A DNA stretch of 64,000 nucleotides from Fistulifera solaris (GCA_030295235.1 AP026158.1:186001-250000), one strand, 5' to 3'; positions 52,076 through 63,178 are shown, numbered from the stretch's first letter. Numbers and translations are program-made. Notes: generated from the sequence alone by a model not told the origin.

Positions 52076-53606
52076 AAATTGCGCAGGAGGTTTCGCTTAT
52101 AGCAGCTTTCTTGCTAGAGAGGGGATCGTGCTTCAAAATAGCTTTTAGGATGAAAGAGTTCAAGCACAATCTGTCTCATGACGGACAGTTACATTTTATT
52201 TTGAAAGCAAAGCTGAAGGAAGTATCGTGCAACGAAAAGAAGCACAAGAAGAAGCTTCATTTAGATTCTTTCTCTGTAGTTGCTTTGGATTATTGATTGC
52301 TAATACCTGGTAGAGTCTCCCAAGAACGAGAGTTTTGGGAAGAAAAGAGTAAAAGATGACCAGAGTTGGTACGCCGAGGATATGATGACCTACCATGAGG
52401 CACAGGAACACAATTGAAGCGTCGCCCGAAAGAATCCCAATGCTCCCCAATGTCTCATGTCGCCGTTTCTGGCATTCTCGAATCAACACAGTGGGGCATT
52501 CAAACGCGCCAACCCCTCCATGACCATACTGCGGATTTGTCCAAAGGAAAGAGTGACCATCGGAGCTTAAGAAAGAGTACATTGACCGAAAAGATCTTTT
52601 GCGAGCACAATACAAAGTGTATAAGGCGGTCTGACAAAAAGAGTAAAAGAAGCTCCTGTGCATCATATCAAAAGGAGACGATGCAATCGACTTTCATTCT
52701 AGAAAGTGCAGTCATAATGCCAAATCCCTGGCAGACTTCCCACGACCATCACGTCGACAATGCATCCTACGCACAACATCCCTGGACCTGACCGTCGGAG
52801 CTGTTAGGCGATCCGGTGGAACACTCTCGCCAGAGATCTTCCAACAAGCTCTGTGGCATTCGCCTACCAAAGCCATGGATGGCGGTAAGTCCGTCGTCAC
52901 CTGGAAGAGAATCCTCTTCGTCTCAAAAGTCTCACAAACAAAATAATACTTTGTCATCAGCTTCCACGAATTGCCAAAACATGGCAGATTCGGAAACCTT
53001 TACTTCACAAATCAGCAGATTGTTCGCTCTGCCACGGCAGAGGATTTGAGGTCATGATCATGAAGAATAAGAGATGGAACCGAATGCAATCTTTCCTCCG
53101 TGAGTATATAACAAGCGTACGTTTCTTCCGCCAAAGTTGGCTCTTTTACTTTGGCTTTGTTCATGTTCCTGAAACAAATATAAAGTGCACAATTATGTTA
53201 GAATGATTCTCGTCTCATTACTTGCCATAGTCCTGGCTGCGACATGCTTATGACGTCACGACAAGAAAGAAAGTGTTCCCACTGCGACTTCCTTCGGACC
53301 CGAATTCTGTTTCCGCGCGTCCGTTATTACGTCATCGACGTCCGACCGAAAAGACAAAAAAAGCTGTGCGCTGTCTCTCGTTAGTTGCAAGGGTCTTGTT
53401 GCACCTATTATGCATTCTTATATATTATTGAAAATTCTCGACGACCCCTTCCGCTTTGCTTCGCTCCGCTCGAATCAATCAATATTTACTCCGTAACGCG
53501 AGGTATTTCGTGAACATCGAATAAGAAAAAAAGAAACGTTTTATATAGCAAAGAAGGAAAGAGAGAAGTAATCAACAGTCCTTTCCTGCAAACAATTCAG
53601 AGCAGC
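52076..53606. other. Gene-poor stretch containing an HMG-box relic
   Basis: About 1.5 kb. Apart from the decayed HMG box (52360-52655), a TACCTGGTA motif (52303-52311) and the promoter of the RSH gene, nothing gene-like is seen. A frame at 52816-53049 has no match to known domains. Confidence 0.45.
52360..52655 (+). pseudogene. Decayed HMG-box gene fragment
   Basis: In shifting frames the text follows box B of the two HMG genes: EDMMTYHEAQEHN (as DRYDAEMATFKQHQKLHN), then RKNPNAPQC, MSPFLAFSNQHSGAFKRANP (as MSAFLAFSNQRRAALKRKNP), TADLSK, then LKKEYIDRKDLLRAQYKVYK (as FKAEFIEEEARLRAQYKIDI). There are stops, several shifts outside homopolymers, and about 15 residues are lost after TADLSK. Unlike the other broken-looking genes in the window it cannot be explained by run-length errors. 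No box A is recognisable upstream. Confidence 0.75.
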
Positions 53607-56581
53607 ATGCCAGAGTGCTCACATCGTCGCAAACGACGGCGAACGCAGTACCAGTTCGCCGTCTGTATTTTACTTTGCCTACCGAATTACTGCCAAGCGT
53701 TTCTATCTCGAACTTCGGTGTCATCGGCGTGGCAACTGCAAATGTCGGCCGTCCCCGCATCTCCCTTTCCCAATTACACATCCTCCTCGGATCTAAAACA
53801 ACGCAACGATACGATCGTGTCATTGAATTGGGGAACACCTTACCTACACAATAATGAGAATATTCAAAAGAATACTAGTTGGTCATCCTTCGACACATTC
53901 GATCGTCCAACTCCGTTAAATACCGACGATGATTTGCAGCAAATCGAACAATATTGGGATCAGATCATGCCCACGGTCAACTATTTGGGGACAGAAAAAG
54001 TCGCCAAAATCTATCATGCGCTCCAAGTAGCGTACACGGCACACCGGGGACAGATGCGCAAATCGGGTGAACCGTTTATCATTCATCCCGTGCAAGTGGC
54101 CATTTTGTTGGCGGGTCTCAAGATGGACGGAGAAACTGTCATTGCGGGGCTCTTGCACGATACGGTCGAAGATACCGAAATGACATTTGATCAAATTGAG
54201 ACATTGTTTGGGAAAACGGTTCGAACCATTGTGGAGGGAGAAACCAAAGTTAGCAAATTACCCAAAATGGTGGCCGAGTACTCATCAAGCGAAGACGCCC
54301 TGATATCGGAATCGCCAACGCATCACGATGAACAGGCCGAAAATTTGCGACAAATGTTTGTGGCCATGACCGAAGATTACCGAATCATCATTGTCAAATT
54401 GGCGGATCGTCTGCACAACATGCGAACACTGCGGCATATGAAGCCTCTCAAGCAAATCAAAATTAGTCGGGAAACGCTCGATATCTTCGCGCCATTGGCG
54501 CATCGCATGGGAATATGGCAATTCAAATCGGAGTTAGAGGACACGGCGTTCATGTACTTGTATCCACAAGAGCACAAGAGATTGAATCGGATGCTACGAC
54601 AGCATCAAACAAAATACCGCGAAACGCTCGATAAGTCACAGCTCGTCATGCAACGACGTTTGGATGCGGATTCGACCTTGGCGCACCAGGCGGCAAAAGT
54701 AGAAGTACAAGGGCGGACGAAAGAATTGTATTCGTTATGGCATAAGATGGAAACGAAGGGCGTGCACAATTTGGACAACATTGTTGATGTGGTTGCCCTT
54801 CGCGTTGTCATTACCCCCAAAAGTGATGCTGATCTAGGGGATGAGAATGAATCGGATCGCGGAGTGTGGCTGTGTTATCATGTTTTGGGTCTCGTGCAAC
54901 ATTTGCCGGGCTTTCAACCGGTCCCCACTCGCGTCAAGGACTACATTTCCTTCCCCAAGCCCAACGGGTACCAGAGCTTGCACACGGCGCTGATTCTGAA
55001 CGGTCAAACCATCGAAGTGCAAATCCGAACGAGTTACATGCATCAGGTCGCGGAGTATGGAATGGCGAGTCACTGGGCCTACACGGACGAAAAGCGGAGA
55101 AGTCCCTCTAGTCGCAATCCGGACGGTTTGTACTTTACTCCGTGGCTCTCATCGATCAAGGAATGGCAAAAGACCGCATCAGCTCTCGAGATTTTGTAGA
55201 CTCGGTCCGTCGCGAGCTACTGGGCAAACGAGTCTTTGTATTTCTTCGTAATGGAAAAATTTTGAACTTGGCACGAGGGGCTACCGCGATTGATGCTGCT
55301 TTTCAAATTCACACGGAAGTTGGTTTGAACATGTACCGAGTGGAGATTAATGGGAAACCGGTTCCATTTTCCTACGAGCTTCAGAATGGCGATGTGGTTT
55401 CGATTTTGACGGGCAAGGGCGGCAAGCCGTCCACGGACTGGATGCGTTATGCGAAAAGTCGCTCCACTCGATCCAAGCTGCGTTCGTATTTCCGCGCTCG
55501 TCAAAGAGAAAGTCTCAGAGAAGCGGGTCACATACTGTTGAAGGACTATCTCGCCATGCATGGTGAGCTGCTCGCTAAGGAGTCTTATTTTGAATTTGAT
55601 TTGGATGTACCCAAGAAAGTCGAAGATGTCGCGCGGTTTTTACCCGGAAAAACAAGATTCGAAACTCTCGACGATCTTTTAGTCTCCATCGGCTCGCTAC
55701 ACGACAGAGATAAACTTCATCGAATTGTTTCGCAGTTGTTCGAGGTTCCCAAGCGCGTTCTCGTTGATGCTGAAGAGAGGCGACGCCTTCAGGTTCCTAC
55801 TGCGATTGTTTCGGAAGCACTTATTAAAAATCGTCGCCGGGCTCTCGACTCGGCAAACGCCGCGTCCACGACTAGTACCAATGCGTCGACTGCTTTTCCA
55901 AGTGACCCTTCTTGGATGCACTTGCTGGACGAAAACATTGGTGCCTCTCTAAACCATCTTCTTTCAGGGTTGGGTCTGAAAGAAGAGCTTGCCGATCCCG
56001 ATCAATTATGTGAAGACTGTCTACCTGTCTACGGCGATCAGATTGTTGGAACCTGCCCCGAACATGCAATCGATGGGGATGGTAATGATATGGTTACCAC
56101 TGTGCACCGCTTCGGTTGCCAGCACGCCCAACGAGCAATCAACAAAGCGCAAGCAGAATTAAAGGGACGAAAAGTGGAAAATAGAGCAGTGAAAGCACTT
56201 CCCATTGATAGTGTGTCGTTGCGCAAACAGAATGGAAATGTCTTAGATCGACAACTCTCGCGTCGAGCAAAGCGACATAGTAGCATCGATGACGTCCCTG
56301 TTAAATTAAAATGGTCGGATGCCCACGACAACGAAGCCTTTCTTTCGGAGATCGTTGTTCACTGCCAGGACCGAAGGCTTTTACTGGCTGATTGCTCCGA
56401 GGTTGTATCAGAAATGGTTGAAATAATGCGAACGGGAAGCCAAACGACGGCTGAGCATGCAACTCTAGTATTTCTGGTGAAGGTGGATGGTATTCATCAG
56501 CTACAGCAGTTAATGGACCGACTGAACGAGGTTCGCTCCGTGATGTCTGTTGAAAGGCGGTTTGGTAGCGAACTTCTCTAG
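53607..56581 (+). CDS. RelA/SpoT homologue (RSH), plastid (p)ppGpp synthetase/hydrolase
   Basis: Makes and breaks the alarmone (p)ppGpp, which in plastids tunes transcription and translation. N-terminus: signal peptide (FAVCILLCLPNYCQAF) and Ser-rich transit region. HD hydrolase domain: AHRGQMRKSGEPFIIHPVQV, AGLLHDTVEDTEMTFDQIE, KLADRLHNMRTLRHM. Synthetase domain: RVKDYISFPKPNGYQSLHTA, TIEVQIRTSYMHQVAEYGMA. TGS domain around VFVFLRNGKILNLARGATAI and an ACT-like C-terminus ending VRSVMSVERRF. The frame breaks once, at AAAA 55168-55171; one more A joins EWQK to DRISSRDFVDSVR, so I annotate one gene of about 990 residues. The HD residues of active hydrolases are kept, so it is probably bifunctional. 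Single exon. Confidence 0.93.
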
Positions 56582-56691
56582 AGAAAAATTTGGCACCTCG
56601 TTCCAGACTGTCAGGGTAAAATTTTGTTGTTGCTATATATTTTTAGTCGGCTACATAACAAATGGCAATGCAATGTTGAATAGCTAAAGCA

Positions 56692-59521
56692 CTACACCAA
56701 TACAGATGTTCCATCATTAGTTGCGGTCTTTGTGACTGGGGTTTCATCTTCTCGGTGTTCAGAAGTACTGATCTCTCCGTAGCAGCTCACAAATGCACCA
56801 AATGAGAAAAGAAATGCTAGCCAGGTGCTGTAGTATAAGTCTCCCACACTTTGTCCTGGTCCACCTATACCAGTGATGAGTGCAACTGCGGTTCCGAAGA
56901 GCAGAACTAGAAAGAGCGATATGAGCATCTCCACGTGAGCTTGCAAGAGATTACATCGGCACCTCGGAAATGACATGCTCAGCATACGGCCCAGAACTAC
57001 CAATCCGCCCACTGCCATGCCCGTTAAGGCTATTATGATAGCCAAAACTGTGCGCGAGCAAAACGAGACAGCTCCCGTTGTTATTTCATCGAAGCCACAG
57101 TTCCCAGAAATGGTGTGCCAAATATGAAGAGCAGCACCAAGAATAACAAAGCAGACTTTGACAATAGTAGCCCACACGATTGACATTATGTCATACTTTC
57201 GGTGGCCAACCAATTCTTTGAGGTAAGAACTCATTTGTACGCCAGCAGTAAGAATCGATGCCCAAGAAAAGTAGTACAAATTCGCCATTTTAATCTCGCC
57301 GATCCGATTGACAGCCCACGAGTCGCTTGAATGCATGGTGAGAATAAGATTTCCCAACCACAGCCCAAAAGCGACCACCGAGAAAACTCCACCAACCGGA
57401 AAAATTGAGACAACTCTATAACAACGTTTCGACAGAGAAAGACCAAATAGCAATACAGACTGCACGGCAACGAAGCAAGGCGCAAATATCATAAAAAGTT
57501 GAGGATTGGAAAGTTTACCCTCTCCATTGTTTGAAGCTGCATCGTAGGCAGATGCTGCACACGCTGTTGAGAAGACACCGAGGAAAAAGTAACTTCTTAC
57601 TCGATCAATTCGGGCCTTTTCAATATGGTTGTCTTGCGAGACTGTAGTTCCACTTCCAGTAGTCTCGATGCTGAAGGCTCTGTTGTAGACGGGGTTGACA
57701 AGGTGGTTTGCTTTTTCGCCGAGTTCTTGCATTTGAACTACGCTTCCTGCGTTGTCAGCGGCAATTGACGGTGCTTTATACTTTGTTCTTCCATCAATGT
57801 TGTTGCAAGTTGAGTTTAAACCTTCCTCTTGATCTGCTTTTGCAGGGAAAGGTGTCGTTGGTTCGCTATGTAAGTGATCATCTTCAGATAAATTATAGTA
57901 CTCTTCCAAGCAACCAAGAGCAATACGGACACACAAAAGATAAGTCAACCAGCTCGCATAGTACAAGTTACCAACAGTGGATGCCGGTCCTTGCACCCCC
58001 GTCACAAAAACGGCATTGAATCCTGTCAAAACCGACAAAATGACACTGAGGAATATTTCCGTATGCAAAGGTAATCGACGATTCCGTTGATGATGAGCGA
58101 CCACCCTTTCCCAGGCTGTCATTGCCGACTCATCGTACACCATTGCCGTCGACCAAATACCAGCCCCATCTCCGTCACCTTCATCGACAACATCGCCCTC
58201 TTCATCGTTGATCCCCGCCATAAATGGGCGACGCTGATTGCGTTTTGAACAGTATCGTGCCGTAGCGTGCATGAGAATGGCCGATGCACAAAGAATCATC
58301 GAAATAATGCCCGCCAACCATGCCGCCATGGTGCGTCCGCAATACTGAGGTGGCAGTTTGCTATTTTCTTGTTGATTGATCACCTCGCAAACCCGCAACC
58401 GCATCGAAACGTCATCCCATGCCTCATCGGAAACCGTCGGCCACAGCACCTCAGAGGCAACGTACTGACTCGATGCCACAATGACCCAGCTGGCCAAGAA
58501 AGCAGCGGTCCAAATCCCGGTCCGAAATCTTAATCGATAAATGGAATTATACCATGCATATTTTTGCTGGCGACGACGTTCGCGCCACCAGGATGTAAGC
58601 GTCCGCGGCGACGTATTGTAGTCGGCTTCCCACGACGTCGTCGGTAGTAGATCGTCCGTAGCACTGGATGTCCCGGTCAGTCGGTCCATGCGAGCTCTCC
58701 GATATGCACGGAAACAGGCCGTCCCAACTTGATAGAGTAGAGCTAAAGCCAAGCCTTCGGATATCCAAGTTAAGTAGTAGCTGCGGGCGTGACGATGAGT
58801 AAAATATAACCGTAAGGACCGATTGGCGAATAATAGTAACAATCAGCTAGACACAAGACTTACAGGTTCGCATTGTCGCCGACGTTGCCATAACGATCGA
58901 CGGCTGCCAGAGATTGGTAAGGATTGTCTTCCTGTGACATGTTCTTCGGAATGAGCATGATCCACGAAACGTTGTAGGTTTGCAACGCTACGATCACCAC
59001 CAGCATCCAAAATAAGATGACCAAATTGCGTAAACTTTTAGGAAAATCGTCTTTGGCGACCCTCGACTGACCCAACACTACTATCAACCCCAACAAGGAT
59101 AGTAAAGATGTCATCAATCCAGCGGGTACGACTACTTCATAAAACAACGTCACGCACAAATGTTCTTGTAACGCGGCAAATTCCGCCGCTTGTTCATACC
59201 GCTGGTAGGTGTCATCGTCCATCAATTCCATCAACGAGTACGTTTCGTGCTCCAAACACTGATTTTTGGCATCCAGGGCCGATAAAACTCCCAATCCGCT
59301 CGTCAACATTAAAGCGGTCAGGAGGTGCGCGAAATGCGCCCAGTCTGGACGATCCGGGTGCCCATTTTTGGGAGAGAGTTCTTTTTTGGACGAAGAAGAA
59401 GAAGAAGATGATGATGATGATGAAGGAATGACGGAAAGAGAAAAGAATAGTGACGGGCGCTGTCGTTTTCTGGATCTTTTTCCCCGGCAAAATCGAGCTG
59501 ATATTCGGTAGTGCTGCTCAT
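56692..59521 (-). CDS. Multi-pass membrane protein with repeated LYYxxW units, function unknown
   Basis: Not recognised. Two exons, 59521-58864 and 58780-56692, joined across an 83-bp intron (58781-58863) in frame. The start is ATG 59521 (MSSTTEYQLDFAGEK), linked to the longer frame through the T5 run 59477-59481; a Ser run of 12 follows. About a dozen hydrophobic segments. Four of them open with a shared unit: NLYYLTWISEGLA, GNLYYASWLTYLL, ANLYYFSWASILTA and GDLYYSTWLAFLF, suggesting internal duplication of a helix-pair module. A charged loop of about 110 residues lies in the middle. The C-terminal residues are polar. It could be a transporter or receptor; nothing decides. Confidence 0.78.
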
Positions 59522-60013
59522 TGTGAGGCAATCTCGTTCTTTGTATTTTATGTATTTGTGAAGCAACGTGTCAACTCAGGAAGACTAAAATGATGATCGG
59601 TTTTGTGGATCTTTATTTTGGAAATGAATTATCCTTCTCAACAAACATATAACAACGCAATGAGGTGCGGCACTAAAAAGAGTATGGCTCGCGGTCACTA
59701 AATAGTGAAGATGTTTTATATATAATAAGAATATAGTTATGAGTTCCGTTGGATGAATAAGTTGTATTGAGTGTATAATGAACTATGGCGCGCTGCATCA
59801 TGAAAAAATCAGCTGGTAGTTGCAAACGTGTTACGAGAATCACTTAGGCAAACAAGCGGAAACGTGGAAAAGCTAAGAACTAGGGACAAGACAAAAGGTC
59901 TCTCTAGACACAGTATTCGCTGCTGAATTCTTGTTGGAGATCTCTCAAGTAGCCTTATATTGAATCTAATAATAGTTTCTTTTCTACAGTATCATTGTCC
60001 TTCTGTTTTTTCT
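59522..60013. other. Intergenic, no gene seen
   Basis: About 490 bases, A/T-rich, holding the promoter of the multi-pass gene and the 3' end of the DUF1989 gene. Nothing notable. Confidence 0.4.
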
Positions 60014-60959
60014 TCAATTCTCTTGATGACGCCTCGAATAACCCGACGGTTGCGAAGGTTGCCACCCTTCCAAGCATCCTTCTGCCAATTCGTACACTTG
60101 CACTGTCAAGGGATAAACCTGCGCCGGCGCATCGGAACCACACGCGGTCGACACATCACCTTGCGGACACGTACTGGCCGCAACGACCAAATCGGTTTCC
60201 GCCAAGAATTCAATATAATCACCCACTTGCACCGGTGATGGTTTGGTGAAATATTGGTGCGTATCTTTCGTGAAGCCCGTGCACATAAAGACATTCAAGA
60301 CATCGTGTACATGATCTTCCGTCATGTTTGCGTTCCAACACGCCCGGGTCAAGTTGGAATGACAACAATCGTGTTTTTCGTGTCCCGTTAATAGAAAATG
60401 GGTGTAGGGGTCACAACGACTCCCAATGACATCGTGAACTCCGGCGCTGTAGAAGAGAGAGAGAGAGAGAGAGAAAGAGAAATTGGTGAGAGACTTGAAA
60501 TTCTACTTTTTCTTTTGAAAAACAACACATCCACACGACGCACCCATCCTCATCCCATCCATATTGTATGGTTTCATATACTATGGTGGCCAAGGGCCGC
60601 AAATACGGCATATTCGACCACAAACGATCTCCCGTTTGTAAATGTGTCGCGTGCATTTGTCGTGTTTTGCTACTATAAAAATGTTCGTTGAGATTGGAAA
60701 GTGACCAACAATTCATATCGGCCACTTGCGGACCGTGCGAACAGACAATGCGCCACAATTGTCCCGCTTTGACCTGCCACGCGACCGCATCACACGGTGG
60801 TATCAGGATTTCTTGAACTAGTTGAGCACGCTGCTCGGAGACGGCCGTCGCGAGGTTCTGGTAGAGAGCTTCGTCTTTTGGAGGAAGTTGTTCGACGGTA
60901 TAACAAGGAATGGGTTTTGTACGTCTGGCTAAAGCACGACGATCTTCGGTAGTTAACAT
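60014..60959 (-). CDS. DUF1989 protein (urea-carboxylase-associated type)
   Basis: Members accompany urea carboxylase or act in urea/allophanate and related nitrogen pathways in bacteria, fungi and algae; the exact reaction is not settled. Exon 1 60959-60544, intron 60447-60543 (97 bp, GTGCGT, containing a GA microsatellite), exon 2 60446-60014. Motifs: IPPCDAVAWQVKAGQLWRIV, GPQVADMNCWSLSNLNEHFY, TRQMHATHLQTGDRLWSNM, then GVHDVIGSRCDPYTHFLL, HDCCHSNLTRACW and a C-terminal VGDYIEFLAETDLVVAASTC. About 283 residues, no targeting signal. Divergent from the 1-Cys peroxiredoxin gene. Confidence 0.88.
60451..60482. repeat. GA microsatellite in a DUF1989 intron
   Basis: About twelve GA units with one interruption, near the 3' splice end of the minus-strand intron, where it reads as TC (a long pyrimidine tract in front of the acceptor). 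Confidence 0.85.
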
Positions 60960-61373
60960 GTTATGACGTGATAATGAGGCGATGATGATTATGGTGACGA
61001 TGATGAAGATGATGTTGCAACGAGAAAGACGGAAAAGGATGAACGACGACGTGATGATCGCGACAACGTTGTTCTCTGTGCGTTTCTGATGCGTCCGTCG
61101 TCCGCTCGTCCTATCGTGTACTCTATTTCGCAGACTAATCGAATCTTCTCCTCAAAATCTGGGAATTTGGGCGTTCGGGGCAAGATCCGTTTCGTCGGTG
61201 ACGAAACTTCTTCTGTCGCGATCGACAGAGCTTTCTCACAAAATAATACTCCGGAGTAATCATTAACGATTACTCCTATTATTTGTTGTTTGTGAGAAAA
61301 ACGCTCTGTCGTCATTCTTTTTTCGTCATTTCAATCGCATCTCCTCTCATTTTGCATCTTTATCCTTCGCAAC
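60960..61373. promoter_or_regulatory. Divergent promoter, DUF1989 and peroxiredoxin genes
   Basis: No coding sequence. It contains an imperfect inverted repeat of 87 bp (61224-61310) described separately, which ends about 60 bases before the peroxiredoxin ATG and so likely overlaps its 5' UTR or core promoter. Confidence 0.5.
61224..61310. repeat. Imperfect 87-bp inverted repeat in a divergent promoter
   Basis: GACAGAGC at 61224-61231 matches GCTCTGTC at 61303-61310; inside, TTTCTCACAAA pairs with TTTGTGAGAAA, ATAAT with ATTAT, and GGAGTAATC (61253-61261) with GATTACTCC (61268-61276) around a six-base loop. A few bases differ in spacing between arms. It could be a small MITE or a hairpin-forming control element. 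Confidence 0.75.
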
Positions 61374-62424
61374 ATGTTCGCGTTCCGTGTCGCTACCCGA
61401 CAAATCCTCCGCACATCTCCTCATCGTGTGAGCGTGATGATGATGATTCCCAGTGTGCGCGGTTTCAGTACGATGGATACCATGAAATCCGGAACTCCCA
61501 CATATATGAGCTTGTATCCGGAAACATCGACCGATGGAGGTAAGACCTCTCGAGAGTGTGCTCTTCGAGAAAGGAACGTCGTCCTCTCTCTCTCTCTCTC
61601 ACATACACACACACATACACACACTTTCATTAGGCATTCGGCTGGGCAACATTGTTCCCGACTTTCCAGCGGAAACGACGCACGGTACATGGAGTTCCTT
61701 TCACGAATGGAAAAAGGGCAAATGGGCCATATTGTTCAGTCATCCCGCCGATTTTACACCCGTCTGTACGACGGAAATTGGTCGTCTCGCATTGAAATAT
61801 GACGAACTCCAAGCGATGGATTGTCTCGTGGCGACACTCTCGGTCGATCCCGTCAAATCTCACGAACAATGGTTACAAGACGTCGTCGCGCATTGCGAAA
61901 ACAAGATTGAGGTCAAATTTCCCATCATTGGTGATGCCGATCGATCCATCAGTGAAGCGTACGGGATGATCGATCCGGGCACCTCGGGAGAACAAAGTTT
62001 GCCCTTGACGATTCGGGCCGTCTTTATTATCAATCCGGAAAACAAACTCATGTTGACCTTGAATTATCCCGCGTGTGTCGGACGCAACATGGACGAAATT
62101 GTCCGTTGTGTCAAGGCCTTGCAATTGTCGTACGAAAAGTCCATTGCCACGCCCGCCAATTGTAAGTTCTTTGTCGTTGTTGATTTTGTTGTCGGAATTA
62201 TTATTATTATTATTCACTCACACTTGGCTGGTGCAGGGCCCAACAATCACGAAGAAATTTTGCTACCCGACGGCACCCGCAGCAAGGAATTCAAAGGATC
62301 CGTCTTTTTGTTGCCCACTGTGAGTCAAGAAGAAGCTGAAGCGCATTATCCGGGCTATCATACGTGCGAAGTCCCGTCCAAAATTCCGTATTTGCGTCTC
62401 GTCAAGGCCGATCAAGTGCAGTAA
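61374..62424 (+). CDS. 1-Cys peroxiredoxin (PRDX6-like), mitochondrial presequence
   Basis: Thiol peroxidase that reduces H2O2 and organic or lipid peroxides. Exons 61374-61539, 61634-62161 and 62237-62424; introns of 94 and 75 bp. The N-terminus (MFAFRVATRQILRTSPHRVS) is an Arg-rich mitochondrial-type presequence. Catalytic site: LFSHPADFTPVCTTEIGRLA with Cys in PVCTTE; SVDPVKSHEQW and LTLNYPACVGRNMDEIVRC are typical of the 1-Cys branch; splicing restores ATPANWGPNNHEEILLPDG. The second intron is 75 nt, in phase and without stops, so an unspliced message would still be translated, with 25 extra hydrophobic residues. The first intron holds CT and CA repeats. Confidence 0.92.
61584..61624. repeat. 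CT and CA microsatellite in a peroxiredoxin intron
   Basis: About eight CT units followed by CACATA/CACACA units in intron 1, just upstream of the 3' splice site, serving as the pyrimidine-rich part of the intron. Confidence 0.85.
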
Positions 62425-62443
62425 ATGAAATACAATATACTTT

Positions 62444-63178
62444 TCAGATAGCATTGTTCTTCATTCGTTCTTCAATATCGCGTGCCATAGTTTGTCGTAA
62501 TTCGATACAAGCTTGTGGAGTTATTCGTCGTTGCAATTGATCTTCCCATTCCTCTTCTTCCGTTTCCGCCAGTATTTGTGCCGTCAATAAGACATGACAG
62601 CCACAATCGTAACCATTCGTTTGTTGCGGTGTTTTCATTTCTTGGACGTGAATTGTATTCTTATTATTTGTCGTGGAGGAGTCGTTCGAGTCGTCCAGAT
62701 GGTGCCAAAACGATTGAAATCGTTCAGCGACGCGGTATGCCGCTGTCGAGTTGCCACTGTGACGACTGGAAGAATCGAAATGCCGATAAATACAATTACC
62801 TTCGTCTGTGAAAGTAGTAATCAGTAACAAACTCCAATGTGTTCCCAGTGTTTGATTTTTTCGAGACGGTTGTATTTCGTGTGACAATGTATCGTTAATG
62901 GGCAGAAACAGTTTGCGACAGTGTGTTTTCAAAGTCGGATATCCTCGCGCAAAGTCAGCAAGTTCGTCCTTGTCGTCCAACATCAAGAAACAAAACACGA
63001 CGGAAGGATCCCAAAAGAGGATCGAGTCGTCGTCGTCAAAACCCGACAAACACACGAATTGATAGTGCAAACACGCATCATTGAGCCACGCGTACGGATC
63101 TTCCAATAATTTCAAATCACGACCGTAAATACAGGCATCGTGATGATTGAGGATGAATTGATCGTCGTCATAAGTCAT
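62444..63178 (-). CDS. SENP8/NEDP1-like Ulp1 protease (peptidase family C48)
   Basis: Cysteine protease that removes or matures NEDD8, or a close ubiquitin-like protein. The catalytic parts are in order: LGTHWSLLLITTF (His), CIYRHFDSSSRHS (Asp) and QQTNGYDCGCHVLLTA (Gln and Cys). DPYAWLNDACLHYQFVCLSG near the start is the SENP8-type substrate cleft (WLNDxxIxFxxxYL). 244 residues, single exon, close to the 212 residues of human SENP8 with an insertion (DDSNDSSTTNNKN) before the Cys block. Its stop is only 20 bases from the peroxiredoxin stop (convergent). NEDD8 rather than SUMO specificity is inferred from the size and cleft. Confidence 0.9.
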   Translation of the reverse strand: MTYDDDQFILNHHDACIYGRDLKLLEDPYAWLNDACLHYQFVCLSGFDDDDSILFWDPSVVFCFLMLDDKDELADFARGYPTLKTHCRKLFLPINDTLSHEIQPSRKNQTLGTHWSLLLITTFTDEGNCIYRHFDSSSRHSGNSTAAYRVAERFQSFWHHLDDSNDSSTTNNKNTIHVQEMKTPQQTNGYDCGCHVLLTAQILAETEEEEWEDQLQRRITPQACIELRQTMARDIEERMKNNAI

